From: Sva-07 sp031426215
GTDB lineage: Bacteria > Actinomycetota > Acidimicrobiia > Acidimicrobiales > Ilumatobacteraceae
Reading direction: 5' to 3'
Length of the DNA: 64,000 bases
Assembly (NCBI GenBank): GCA_031426215.1
Contig: JANPKU010000042.1
Span: 8,243-72,242, forward strand
Part shown: positions 18,112 through 26,896 of the stretch, one piece after another
How the letters are laid out: every line of letters begins with the position of its first letter
Position numbering within the stretch: the stretch's first letter is position 1
Notes under the pieces: generated by a model
Told to the model about the DNA's origin: nothing
The model's input: the letters and a program-made list of their open reading frames with translations, nothing else
Databases searched by the model: none
Position numbers and translations under genes: made by a program

Positions 18112-18941
18112 GACAGTGACCCGTTGTCGATGGCCGATGCGCCCCGGAAGTCAGGTCGGCGCTTCTCCTGGAGGGCAGCAAGCCCTTCCGCGGCGTCCGG
18201 GCCGAGAAAGTTGAGCATCTCGTACGCCAGCGATGCTTCGAAGTTGGGCAACGCCTGGCGGAGCCAATGGTTGAGAGCGCGCTTGGTCATCCGCGTGGCA
18301 TCGACCGGGCCGGCGGCGAGCTTCTCGGCAATGCCCATGGCAGTGGACAGCACGTCGTCGGCGGGAACCGCCTTCGACACCAACCCGATGCGTTCGGCCT
18401 CGCGTCCATCGAGGAAATCGGCGGTCAGCAGGTAGTACTTCGCCTTGGCCATCCCGCACAGCAGCGGCCAGATCGCCACGGCGTGATCACCACCGGCGAC
18501 GCCGAGGCGGATGTGCCCGTCGGTCAATCGGGCGTCTTCGTTGATGATGCTCACGTCGGCCATCAACGCAACCGCCAGCCCGGCACCGACTGCCACCCCG
18601 TTGATCGCCGACACGATCGGGGTGTCGCAGTCGATCATCGTGCGCACGATGTCGCCGGCCTCGCGCATGACCCGGATCGTCTGTGCGTAGTCGCCGACCT
18701 GCTCGGCAATCCAGTCGAGGTCGCCTCCTGCAGAGAACGCGGTGCCGGCGCCGGTGACGACGACTGCACGTACGCGCTCGTCGTCGTCGATCGTGCGGAA
18801 GACCCGCGACAGTTGCAGGTGCATCTCGGGCCCCGTGGCGTTCAGCCGTTCGGGATCGTCGAGCGTGATCAGCAGCACTCCGTCGCTCGGTCGGGCGAAG
18901 CGGAGGTGCGTGTATGCGGCGTACGGGTCGTCGACGGTCAC
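18108..18941 (-). CDS. Enoyl-CoA hydratase/isomerase family protein
   Basis: About 277 residues from GTG at 18941. Crotonase signatures: AVVVTGAGTAFSAGGDL (first oxyanion loop) and SAINGVAVGAGLAVALMAD (second). The region TDGHIRLGVAGGDHAVAIWPLLCG is a family variant where typical hydratases have the second catalytic Glu, so exact chemistry is uncertain. An in-frame extension upstream reads into the double-GNAT gene and is discarded. It starts 10 bases after the double-GNAT stop and overlaps hisN by 4 bases. Confidence 0.85.
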   Translation of the reverse strand: MTVDDPYAAYTHLRFARPSDGVLLITLDDPERLNATGPEMHLQLSRVFRTIDDDERVRAVVVTGAGTAFSAGGDLDWIAEQVGDYAQTIRVMREAGDIVRTMIDCDTPIVSAINGVAVGAGLAVALMADVSIINEDARLTDGHIRLGVAGGDHAVAIWPLLCGMAKAKYYLLTADFLDGREAERIGLVSKAVPADDVLSTAMGIAEKLAAGPVDATRMTKRALNHWLRQALPNFEASLAYEMLNFLGPDAAEGLAALQEKRRPDFRGASAIDNGSLS

Positions 18942-18951
18942 GGGGGCGACA

Positions 18952-19986
18952 CTACGGCTCGAAGGTGAGCCGACCCTCGATCTCGCCGTCGACGATGTTG
19001 CCGGTCGGGACGAACCCATAGGCGAGGTACACGGGCTCGGGTGACCCCTTGCCGGGCACCCACGATGTCAGCAGCGAGCGGTCACCCGATGCACGACAAC
19101 GGTCGACCACCAGATCGAGTGTGGCGCGCCCGATGCCCCGACGCTGGTGCATCCGATCGATGAGCAGCCGCCAGAGGTACGGCTCCGGGTGAGCATCGGT
19201 GGTGAGCGCCAGCATGACGAAGCCGACGAGATCACCGTCGGCCTCGATTGCCCGCATCCACGGCAACACCGGCGCGCCGTCGATGACTTCGGGGAACATG
19301 GCGTCGCCCAGCGACTGCTCGACCGGACTGACGAAGCGTTGCTGGGTTCGATGGGTCACGAGCCGACGGACCGCATACAGGTTGTCAGGGTCGATCTCGA
19401 CGAGCGTGACGGCAGTCGGTGTGTTCTGTTGGCGTTCACGCCACGCCTGCCAGTCGTCGCGCACCACCCCGTAGATCCAGTCGTCGGAGTTGTCGCCGTC
19501 GAGCCAGAACGACAGCTTGGTGTGACCCTCGAAGACCAATCCGAGTCGCTCGAGGACCATCGCCGATGCTGGGTTGTCGGGATGCAAGCGACCCTCCACA
19601 CGGGTGACGCCGACCTGTTCGAAGAGGTACTCGACGAGGGCCTCGCCGGCCTCGACGGCGTACCCATGGCCCCACGCAGGTCGTGCCAACGTGTAGCCGA
19701 TCTCGGCGGTGTGTCCATCGTCGCTCAAGTGCACGACGAGATCGCCCAGGACGGTGACGTCATCACGATCGACGATCGTGGCCATCCACCACTCACCGGG
19801 ACTGGGTCCGTCCATCGCTGCGATGCCGTCGACCATTTGCACGGCGCTGTCGATGGGATACGGCGTGGGCCAGGCCTGGTACTTCGCCACCTCGGGGTCG
19901 TTGCGCCGTTCGTGCAACTGCGCTGCGTCGTCGGCTCGCATCGCTCGGATGAGCAGGCGAGGCGTGGTGAGCGGCGTGAAGTTCAC
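18952..19986 (-). CDS. Fusion of two GNAT acetyltransferase domains
   Basis: About 344 residues from GTG at 19986. Residues 1 to ~180 are a RimJ/RimL-type GNAT domain (TPRLLIRAMRADDAAQL, IGYTLARPAWGHGYAVEA, HPDNPASAMVLERLGL). A second, different GNAT domain fills ~195-344 (GFVMLALTTDA, DRMHQRRGIGRATLDLVV, YLAYGFVPTG). Both acetyl-CoA loops look intact (R-x-x-G-x-G/A). Family members acetylate ribosomal-protein N-termini, aminoglycosides or polyamines; nothing here fixes the targets. First gene of an operon with an enoyl-CoA hydratase and hisN. Confidence 0.82.
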   Translation of the reverse strand: MNFTPLTTPRLLIRAMRADDAAQLHERRNDPEVAKYQAWPTPYPIDSAVQMVDGIAAMDGPSPGEWWMATIVDRDDVTVLGDLVVHLSDDGHTAEIGYTLARPAWGHGYAVEAGEALVEYLFEQVGVTRVEGRLHPDNPASAMVLERLGLVFEGHTKLSFWLDGDNSDDWIYGVVRDDWQAWRERQQNTPTAVTLVEIDPDNLYAVRRLVTHRTQQRFVSPVEQSLGDAMFPEVIDGAPVLPWMRAIEADGDLVGFVMLALTTDAHPEPYLWRLLIDRMHQRRGIGRATLDLVVDRCRASGDRSLLTSWVPGKGSPEPVYLAYGFVPTGNIVDGEIEGRLTFEP

Positions 19987-20023
19987 GGACGTCGATGGTA
20001 GGTCCGCCGACCTACATCCCGGA

Positions 20024-21982
20024 TCAGACTTTTCGGACGAGGGCGACGACGCTGGCGACGTCGAGTCCGAAGCGGGCCAGGATCGCGTCGGTCTTCGGGT
20101 CGTGGGGGATGAACTTGGTGGGCAGCCCGAGCACGTCGACGTGCGTCGACTGGTCGATCGAGCACACGGCGTCGGCGATCGACATTCCGATCCCGCCATC
20201 GCGGACGCCGTCCTCGATCGTGATCACCCGGTCGTGGCCGGCAGCATCAGCGATCATCTCGGCGTCGAGAGGCGCGCAGCAGCGCGCGTCCCACACCGTC
20301 ACCTCGATGCCGTCGGCGGCGAGCGTGGCTGCGACGCTCTCGGCGGTTTCGAGCATCTTGCCGACCGCCACGATGCACGTGCCGCCCGAACCCGTGACCG
20401 CCTTGCGGGCACGCAGCCCGGATCCGACCTCGCGTTCGCTCACCTGGCGCGCCGACCCCCGCGGGTACCGGATTGCGATCGGTCCGGCGTCGGCGAGCGT
20501 GGTCGCATCGTGAAGCATCTGAGCGAGCTCCTGTGCGCTCGACGGCGCTAGCACCCGCATGCCCGGCACCTTCGACAGCAGTGCCATGTCGTACACGCCG
20601 TGGTGGCTGGCGCCGTCGGGTCCGGTGATGCCGGCTCGGTCGAGGCAGAAGATCACCGGAAGCCGGTGCAAGGCGACGTCGTACACGACCTGATCCCACG
20701 CCCGGTTGAGGAACGTCGAATAGATCGCCACCACGGGTCGTAATCCACCCATGGCCATGCCGGCTGCGCCTGTGACGGCATGTTGTTCGGCGATCCCGAC
20801 GTCGAAGAATCGATCGGGATACCGCTCCTGGAACGGCAGCAGCCCGGTCGGACCCGGCATCGCTGCGGTGATCGCCACGATGCGTTCGTCTGCCTCGGCC
20901 TCCTTCAGGAGCGCTTCGGCGAACGCCTGGGTGTACCCGGTCGACACTGCCTTGGGTGGTCCCACCAGCGGATCGAACACGGGCGCATCGTGCAGGTGCT
21001 TCTCGTCGTCGTCCTCGGCCGGCGGGTAGCCGCGACCCTTCTGGGTCAGGACGTGAACGAGGATCGGGCCCTCGGACGACAGCTCGATTGCGCTCTGGAG
21101 GGCGTGCTCCAGTTCTTCGATGTTGTGACCGTCGAATGGTCCGACGTAGCGCACGCCCAGCGCCTCGAAGAACGACGGTGGCTGCAGGAACTCGCGGACA
21201 CCGGCCTTGAAAGCGTCCATGACCGATCCGGCGTGAGTGCCGACGACAGGCAGATGTTGGAGGAAGTCCTCGATGCGGCGTTGGCGACGGACATACACCG
21301 GGTTGGTGCGGATGTCGGTGAGCGCGTGCGACAGCTTTCCGGTGACCCCATCGGTGGTCCTCGGCGGATGGGTCACTTGGTTCGCAGGATGCCGAGCCCG
21401 TTCGTCTCGACCCTGCGCATTGGCCGACAGCATCGACACCGTCGGGGCGTACGAGCGGCCGTTGTCGTTGAGGACGATGATGACCTGCTTGTCGCCATGG
21501 CCGATGTTGTTGAGCGCTTCGTAGGCCATTCCGCCGGTGAGCGAGCCGTCCCCGATCACGGCGACGACATGGCGGTGAGGGTCGGTGCCGAGGTCGCGAG
21601 CGACGGCCATCCCGTACGCGTACGACAGCACGGTCGAGGCATGGCTGTTCTCGATGTAGTCGTGTTCGGACTCTTCTCGGCTGGGATAGCCGGACAATCC
21701 GCCCTGCTGGCGCAACTGCTCGAACTGCTTTTGGCGGCCCGTGACGATCTTGTGGATGTACGCCTGGTGACCGGTGTCCCACAGGATCGCATCGGTCGGC
21801 GATTCGAAGACACGGTGCAGGGCAAGGGTGAGTTCGACGGCACCGAGATTCGAGCCCAGGTGTCCACCCGTGTCCGACACCGCGGAGACGACGAAGTCGC
21901 GGATCTCACCGGCGAGATCGCGCAGTTCGTCGTATGACAGGTCGCGCAGATCGGCGGGCTTGCGGACGCGCTCCAGGAACAT
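20024..21982 (-). CDS. dxs: 1-deoxy-D-xylulose-5-phosphate synthase
   Basis: 652 residues, full length. Condenses pyruvate and glyceraldehyde-3-phosphate with thiamine diphosphate, the entry step of the MEP isoprenoid pathway. Motifs seen: GGHLGSNLGAVELTLALH at the N-terminus, the ThDP motif starting VIGDGSLTGGMAYEALNN, YVGPFDGHN, DVGIAEQHAVTGAAGMA and the HRLPVIFCLDRAGITGPDG segment. ATG at 21982 matches the family start. Its stop lies 37 bases from the double-GNAT start on the same strand. Confidence 0.96.
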   Translation of the reverse strand: MFLERVRKPADLRDLSYDELRDLAGEIRDFVVSAVSDTGGHLGSNLGAVELTLALHRVFESPTDAILWDTGHQAYIHKIVTGRQKQFEQLRQQGGLSGYPSREESEHDYIENSHASTVLSYAYGMAVARDLGTDPHRHVVAVIGDGSLTGGMAYEALNNIGHGDKQVIIVLNDNGRSYAPTVSMLSANAQGRDERARHPANQVTHPPRTTDGVTGKLSHALTDIRTNPVYVRRQRRIEDFLQHLPVVGTHAGSVMDAFKAGVREFLQPPSFFEALGVRYVGPFDGHNIEELEHALQSAIELSSEGPILVHVLTQKGRGYPPAEDDDEKHLHDAPVFDPLVGPPKAVSTGYTQAFAEALLKEAEADERIVAITAAMPGPTGLLPFQERYPDRFFDVGIAEQHAVTGAAGMAMGGLRPVVAIYSTFLNRAWDQVVYDVALHRLPVIFCLDRAGITGPDGASHHGVYDMALLSKVPGMRVLAPSSAQELAQMLHDATTLADAGPIAIRYPRGSARQVSEREVGSGLRARKAVTGSGGTCIVAVGKMLETAESVAATLAADGIEVTVWDARCCAPLDAEMIADAAGHDRVITIEDGVRDGGIGMSIADAVCSIDQSTHVDVLGLPTKFIPHDPKTDAILARFGLDVASVVALVRKV

Positions 21983-22041
21983 GCAGCTCCGACGTTATCT
22001 CCGCTGCTGCGTAGGCGTGTGACGAGCCGTACCGTCGTTGC

Positions 22042-22836
22042 ATGACGTTTCCCGAGCACTCCCCGTTCGACCTCACCGGCCACGTCGCGGTGGTCACCGG
22101 CGGCAATGGCGGAATCGGGCTCGGAATGGCGGACGCGCTCGCTGCTCACGGCGCCGACGTCGCTATCTGGGGCACCAATCCCGACAAGAACGATGCAGCC
22201 ATCGAGCAGTTGGGCCGCTACGACGTCGAGCTGCTCTCGATCGTCTGTGATGTGGGTGACGAGGCCGCGGTCGAGCAAGCGATGTCGGACACGATCGACG
22301 AGCTCGGTCGAATCGACTCGTGTTTCGTCAATGCCGGGGTGGGGAGCCGCGCCCCGAGCTTCGTCGACATGAGCGCGGACGAGTGGCGCAGGGTGATGCG
22401 GGTCAACCTCGACGGTGCGTTCTTCACCGCACGTGAGGCCGCGAAACACATGGTGTCGCGCCACTCCGACGGTGACGAGTCGGGCGGATCGATCGTGTTC
22501 ACCACGTCGGGGTCGGCGTTCTTCGGCCAGCAGTCGGGCCAGAACTACGGCGCCTCGAAGGCGGGCGTCAACTCGATGATGAAGGCGATCGCTGTGCAAC
22601 ACGCTCGCCACGGCATCCGCTGCAACTCGGTGTTGCCGGGGTGGATCGAGACCGACATGACCGCCGGAGCGTTCGGCTGGGACAAGTTCGTCGACAACGT
22701 ACTGCCGCGGGTGCCGATGCGGCGTTGGGGCACCTCCGGCGACTTCGGCGGGCTCGCTGTGTACCTCGCCAGCCGGGCCTCCAGCTATCACACCGGCGAC
22801 ATCATCACCATCGACGGCGGCTACCACTCCTTCTGA
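22042..22836 (+). CDS. Short-chain dehydrogenase/reductase
   Basis: 264 residues of the classical SDR family. The cofactor motif TGGNGGIG is at residues 19-26, NAGVGS follows the central strand, and the catalytic pair is Tyr169/Lys173 in NYGASKAG. The C-terminus (GDIITIDGGYHSF) is that of glucose-1-dehydrogenase/3-oxoacyl reductase-like members. Substrate is unknown. Divergent from dxs across 59 bases. Confidence 0.87.
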   Translation: MTFPEHSPFDLTGHVAVVTGGNGGIGLGMADALAAHGADVAIWGTNPDKNDAAIEQLGRYDVELLSIVCDVGDEAAVEQAMSDTIDELGRIDSCFVNAGVGSRAPSFVDMSADEWRRVMRVNLDGAFFTAREAAKHMVSRHSDGDESGGSIVFTTSGSAFFGQQSGQNYGASKAGVNSMMKAIAVQHARHGIRCNSVLPGWIETDMTAGAFGWDKFVDNVLPRVPMRRWGTSGDFGGLAVYLASRASSYHTGDIITIDGGYHSF

Positions 22837-22850
22837 TCGCCTGGATCCGC

Positions 22851-22901
22851 CGAAATTGTGCGGGATCGTGACGGTGACCGTCACGATCGAGGACAATTTC
22901 G
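22851..22901. repeat. Intergenic palindrome, family B (copy 1)
   Basis: Inverted repeat with 25-base arms around one central G; 22 of 25 positions pair. Arms begin CGAAATTGT and end GATCGTGACGGT. The sequence is clearly related to the palindrome at 43918-43966. It sits between the convergent SDR and LLM genes, so it may serve as a bidirectional terminator. Confidence 0.8.
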
Positions 22902-22930
22902 GGTGTCGCTGGTGGATGGCGGTGCGCAGG

Positions 22931-23770
22931 TCAGGTCGGGGGGCCGGCGAGAACCCGTGCGTGATGCCGCTCGAAACGAACGGTCGGATCGTCGAGCGAA
23001 TCGATCCACCACGTCATGGCGCCGTCGGACAGTCGGCCGATCTTGTCGGAGGTCTCGTCGTCGCCACCGGCAGGGCTGCTCCCGACGAAGCAGGCATCGA
23101 AGGGGAGGTCGCTCGCCCGGAAATCTCGGACTGCCGCAACGCAATCGATGAACTCTTCGACGCCGAGGTAGCCGCCCGCCTTGGCCACCGGCCAGACGCC
23201 GTCGAAGCGAGCCGCCCGCCGGAACGGCGCGCCTCCTGGCCAGCCGCCGGCAACCCAGATCGGAATACGAACGTTGACCGGCGTCGGACGGAACTCCACC
23301 TCGTCGATCACGAGATGCTCGCCGTGATACGACACGGCCTCTCCCGTCCAGAGGAGCTGCAAGGCGTCGAGGGATTCGTCGAGGATCCGAGCCCGGCGCC
23401 TCGGGTCGCTGGCTTCACCAAACCGCGTGAACTCGTCATCGGGGGCGCCGAGGCCGACGCCGAGTCGGAGCCGACCGTTCGAGAGTCGATCGAGCGTCAC
23501 CGACTGTCGCGCTACCACCGAGATCCTTCGCCGCGCCAGTGGGGTGACCATCGGACCGATGATGATCCGCTCGGTCGCGGTGGCCACCGCTGCGAGGGTG
23601 ACCCACGGGTCGACCATCGGCTGCCACGGTTGGCGGCGGATCACGTGATCCCAGAGGAAGAAGCCGTCCCATCCGGCCGCCTCGGCGTCACGAGCGAGCG
23701 ACGCAAGACGGATCGGGTCGGCGAAGTCGCCGCCGTTGGGGACGCCGAGACCGAACTTGGGCTGGGTCAT
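22931..23770 (-). CDS. LLM-class F420-dependent oxidoreductase
   Basis: About 279 residues from ATG at 23770. The luciferase-like TIM-barrel pattern is visible: FGLGVPNGGDFADP, LARDAEAAGWDGFFLWDH, IIIGPMVTPLARRR, GRLRLGVGLGAPDDEFTRFG. Actinobacterial members commonly use the deazaflavin F420; flavin-dependent monooxygenase is the alternative. ATG overlaps the upstream methyltransferase stop as ATGA, so both are translated from one message. Substrate unknown. Confidence 0.85.
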   Translation of the reverse strand: MTQPKFGLGVPNGGDFADPIRLASLARDAEAAGWDGFFLWDHVIRRQPWQPMVDPWVTLAAVATATERIIIGPMVTPLARRRISVVARQSVTLDRLSNGRLRLGVGLGAPDDEFTRFGEASDPRRRARILDESLDALQLLWTGEAVSYHGEHLVIDEVEFRPTPVNVRIPIWVAGGWPGGAPFRRAARFDGVWPVAKAGGYLGVEEFIDCVAAVRDFRASDLPFDACFVGSSPAGGDDETSDKIGRLSDGAMTWWIDSLDDPTVRFERHHARVLAGPPT

Positions 23771-24516
23771 GGTGCGTCCACCCGCCGGTAGATCGACACG
23801 TGCTGAGTGCTGTCGTCGGTGAACGCAGCGCCGGCCATGTCGCCGACGCGCCGGTCGAGCCGAAGCCCGGCTGCGGTCGCCATCTCGTCGAGTTGTTCGG
23901 GTGTCGCCCATCGGATCGCCCACGGTCGGAGTCGGACTCCGCCCGACTCGGAGAACTGCACGAACTGGCCCTCGGCGAATTGTTCGTCAGGCCGGTTGAC
24001 CGACACGGAGAGCACGACGTGGTCGATGGCCATCGAGCGGACGCTCACTTCGGATGACTCATCACCGGGCCGGAAGTCGGGGACGAACGCCTCCACCACG
24101 AACGCGCCGGCAGGGGCGAGCCGCGCCGCGACCTGATGGAAGAGACGTTGCTGTTCGTCCTCGCCGAGCAGGTTGAAGATCGTGTTGTAGGCGATCAACA
24201 CTGCGTCGAAGCTTCCGTCGGGGAGGTCGTCGACCATGTGACCGCAGATCGACTCGACGCGTTGGTGGGCGTCGCGTTCCGTCAGTTTCGCGAGCATCGC
24301 CGCGCTGCTGTCGATGCCGACCACGCGGAGACGAGCATCCGCCATCGGAACGGCGAGCCGCCCGGTACCGACGCCGAGTTCGAGCACTCGACCGTCGGTG
24401 CCGGCGATGTCCACCATGCGTGTCACGGTGGCCTCGACATCGGTGACGTCGGCGTACCACTCGTCGTACACGTCGGCGAACCCGTCGCCGTACGAACGCT
24501 GGTCGTATCCCCGCAC
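23767..24516 (-). CDS. Class I SAM-dependent methyltransferase
   Basis: 249 residues. The Rossmann-type SAM site is seen as VLELGVGTGRLAVPMA (motif I), then VVGIDSSAAML (motif II), a DGSFDAVLIAYNTIFNLL segment and VVEAFVPDF. The N-terminus (SYGDGFADVYDEWYADV) is typical of the YqeM/UbiE-like group of small-molecule methyltransferases. Start is GTG at 24516. The four-base overlap with an LLM oxidoreductase suggests the two modify the same, unidentified metabolite. Confidence 0.85.
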   Translation of the reverse strand: MRGYDQRSYGDGFADVYDEWYADVTDVEATVTRMVDIAGTDGRVLELGVGTGRLAVPMADARLRVVGIDSSAAMLAKLTERDAHQRVESICGHMVDDLPDGSFDAVLIAYNTIFNLLGEDEQQRLFHQVAARLAPAGAFVVEAFVPDFRPGDESSEVSVRSMAIDHVVLSVSVNRPDEQFAEGQFVQFSESGGVRLRPWAIRWATPEQLDEMATAAGLRLDRRVGDMAGAAFTDDSTQHVSIYRRVDAP

Positions 24517-24534
24517 CGACCCGAGGCTACGGCG

Positions 24535-24599
24535 GATTACATCAGGGGTCAGACCCGCATGTAACGGATGACCTCGCGGGTCTGACCCCTGATGTAATC
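24535..24599. repeat. Large perfect intergenic palindrome, family C
   Basis: Perfect 24-base arms at 24535-24558 and 24576-24599 with a 17-base loop. The arm contains CAGGGGTCAGACCC, i.e. the GGGGTC-A/T-GACC core also seen at 62500-62530 and 63451-63481. It lies between divergent genes (methyltransferase and iscS), six bases before the first possible iscS start, so it is not a terminator for either gene. Confidence 0.9.
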
Positions 24600-24614
24600 G
24601 GTAGCGTGTGGTGG

Positions 24615-25841
24615 GTGACGGAGCCGGCCATCACCTACCTCGACCATGCTGCGTCCACGCCGATGCGTGCCGAAGCGGTCGAGGCGATGATGCCGTACCT
24701 GTCGGAGCTGTATGCCAATCCGTCGGGCTCGCACCGGTTCGCCCGCCGTGCCCGCCAGGCCGTCGACGAGGCGCGCGACACGGTCGCCCGCGTGGTCGGA
24801 TGTCACCCGAATGAGGTGGTCTTCACCGGCTGCGGTACGGAAAGCGACAACATGGCGATCACCGGCGCGATCGCCCGACGGGGAGGTGTCGCCGTGTGTC
24901 CAGCCGTCGAACACCATGCCGTCCTCCACGTCGTGGAACACCTCGCCGAACGAGCTGGCGAGCGGGGTTGCGTCATCGGTGTCGATGCGGTCGGCCGAGT
25001 CGACCTGGATGAGCTGGCCGCAACGCTCGATGGGACGTCCGGCGTCACGATCGTCAGTGTGATGACGGTCAACAACGAGGTCGGCACCATCACCGACATT
25101 GCCGAAGTCGCCCGAGTCCTGCGGCGGCACGCTCCCGATGCGCTGTTGCACACCGATGCGGTCCAGTCGGCATGCTGGCTCGATCTGCGCGACATCACGC
25201 CGCACGTCGACTTGCTGTCGCTGAGCGCCCACAAGTTCGGCGGACCGAAGGGCGTCGGTGTGCTCGTCGAACGCGGCGGACCCAAGGTCGACCCGCTGAT
25301 CATCGGCGGCGGCCAGGAACGAGAACGGCGCAGCGGGACCCACAACACCGCAGGAATCGTCGCTGCAGCGGTTGCGCTCGAGCTTGCGGATCGCGAACGA
25401 GTCGACGAGAACGCCCGCCTGTCGCCGTTGCGCGACGAACTCGTCGCAGGGCTAGAGCACCGCCTCGACGGCGTGACCGAGACCGTTCATCGCGACCACA
25501 AGGTTGCGGGCTCGGCGCACGTGTGCATCGCCGGCATCGAATCCGAGGCCCTGCTGTTCCTGCTCGACGAGGCCGACGTGTGCGCGTCCGCCGCGTCGGC
25601 CTGCGCGAGCGGAGCGATGGAACCGTCGCACGTCCTGGCCGCAATGGGTGTCGATCGCTCCAGCGCCCTCGGCGCACTTCGGCTCACGCTCGGGCGCACC
25701 ACCACAGGGGTCGACATCGAACGCGCCATCGACGTGATCGGCGCCTCGGTCGATCAGTTGCGACGGCGCTCCAAGACTGCGACGGTGCCGACCACCCCTA
25801 CCACTCCCACCGTTTCCGACGCCGTCGCGGGTGCATCGTGA
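24615..25841 (+). CDS. iscS: Cysteine desulfurase (IscS/NifS family)
   Basis: About 408 residues from GTG at 24615 (GTG at 24606 is possible). Uses PLP to take sulfur from cysteine for tRNA thiolation and Fe-S clusters. The N-terminal YLDHAASTPM, the PLP lysine Lys207 in SLSAHKFGGPKG and the persulfide Cys330 in SACASG are all present. Its stop overlaps the mnmA start as GTGA, so the desulfurase and its sulfur acceptor are translationally coupled. The last ~20 residues are a Thr/Pro-rich tail. Confidence 0.94.
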   Translation: MTEPAITYLDHAASTPMRAEAVEAMMPYLSELYANPSGSHRFARRARQAVDEARDTVARVVGCHPNEVVFTGCGTESDNMAITGAIARRGGVAVCPAVEHHAVLHVVEHLAERAGERGCVIGVDAVGRVDLDELAATLDGTSGVTIVSVMTVNNEVGTITDIAEVARVLRRHAPDALLHTDAVQSACWLDLRDITPHVDLLSLSAHKFGGPKGVGVLVERGGPKVDPLIIGGGQERERRSGTHNTAGIVAAAVALELADRERVDENARLSPLRDELVAGLEHRLDGVTETVHRDHKVAGSAHVCIAGIESEALLFLLDEADVCASAASACASGAMEPSHVLAAMGVDRSSALGALRLTLGRTTTGVDIERAIDVIGASVDQLRRRSKTATVPTTPTTPTVSDAVAGAS

Positions 25842-26884
25842 AAGTGATGTGCGCGATGTCGGGAGGGGTCGACTCGTCCGTCGCAGCACTCCTCCTGCAG
25901 GAGGCGGGCCATGAGGTCGTCGGGGTCACGATGAAGCTCTGGGGTGGCGACAGCGACACCGGCTGCTGTTCGGTGTCCGACGTCGACGACGCCCGCCGGG
26001 TGGCCCAGCAGCTCGGTATCGACCATCTCGTGTTCAACTTCGGCGACGACTTCGACCAGCACGTCGTCGCGCCGTACATCGACGCGCACACCCGAGGTGT
26101 CACCCCGAACCCCTGTATTGAGTGCAACCGATCGGTCAAGTTCGCCCGCCTCGCCGAACGAGCCGACCTGCTCGGTTTCGACGCCGTTGCCACCGGTCAC
26201 CACGCCAACATCGGCCGCAGCGCGTCCGGTCATCTCACGCTCGAGCGCGGCTCTGATGCGGCCAAGGATCAGAGCTACGTCGTCCACATGCTCGACCAGG
26301 CCCAGCTCGCCCGCACGATGTTCCCGGTCGGCGGGATGCAGAAGACCGAACTCCGCGCGCTCGCGGCGTCGATCGACCTGCGGACCGCCTCCAAACCCGA
26401 CAGCCAGGACGTGTGTTTCATCACCTCCACGGGCGGCCGTACTGCGTTCCTCGGCGATCGCATCCCATTCCGTTCGGGCACGGTCGTCGACACCGAGGGC
26501 ACTCGTCTCGGCGAGGTCGATTCGGTCGAACTGGTCACCGTCGGCCAACGCAAGGGCATCGGCCTGCCGGGGGGCGGTCCGAAGCGCTACGTGCTCGATG
26601 TCGACACCGCATCCGCGACCGTCACGGTCGGAAGCGATGTCGACCTGCTCCGCGACGAGCTGACGGTCGACCGGATGACCTGGGTCGACGGCGCCGCCGA
26701 TGGACCGGTGCGGGTGCAGTGCAGCGCGCATGGACGTGCGCTGTCCGCCACGATCGTTGCAGTCGGCGACGAGTCGATCACCGTGCGCTGGGACGTGCCG
26801 CAGCGTCGGATCGCTCCCGGCCAGAGTGTCGTGGCATATGACCTCAGCAACACACGAGTCCTCGGCGGCGGCATCTGCCGCTGA
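25838..26884 (+). CDS. mnmA: tRNA-specific 2-thiouridylase MnmA
   Basis: About 348 residues. Makes 2-thiouridine at position 34 of Lys, Glu and Gln tRNAs using sulfur relayed from the desulfurase. The PP-loop SGGVDSSVAALL is at residues 8-19, and the catalytic cysteines Cys93 (NPCIECN) and Cys193 (DSQDVCFI) correspond to the two active-site cysteines of the E. coli enzyme. GTG at 25838 is taken because of the four-base overlap with iscS; an extended open frame from 25172 is iscS in another frame. Confidence 0.95.
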   Translation: MKVMCAMSGGVDSSVAALLLQEAGHEVVGVTMKLWGGDSDTGCCSVSDVDDARRVAQQLGIDHLVFNFGDDFDQHVVAPYIDAHTRGVTPNPCIECNRSVKFARLAERADLLGFDAVATGHHANIGRSASGHLTLERGSDAAKDQSYVVHMLDQAQLARTMFPVGGMQKTELRALAASIDLRTASKPDSQDVCFITSTGGRTAFLGDRIPFRSGTVVDTEGTRLGEVDSVELVTVGQRKGIGLPGGGPKRYVLDVDTASATVTVGSDVDLLRDELTVDRMTWVDGAADGPVRVQCSAHGRALSATIVAVGDESITVRWDVPQRRIAPGQSVVAYDLSNTRVLGGGICR

Positions 26885-26896
26885 TCGCCTGACAAC

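Noticed and set aside
25172..25837. Extended mnmA frame from 25172
   Set aside because: It is iscS read in another frame; the GTGA overlap gives the natural start at 25838.
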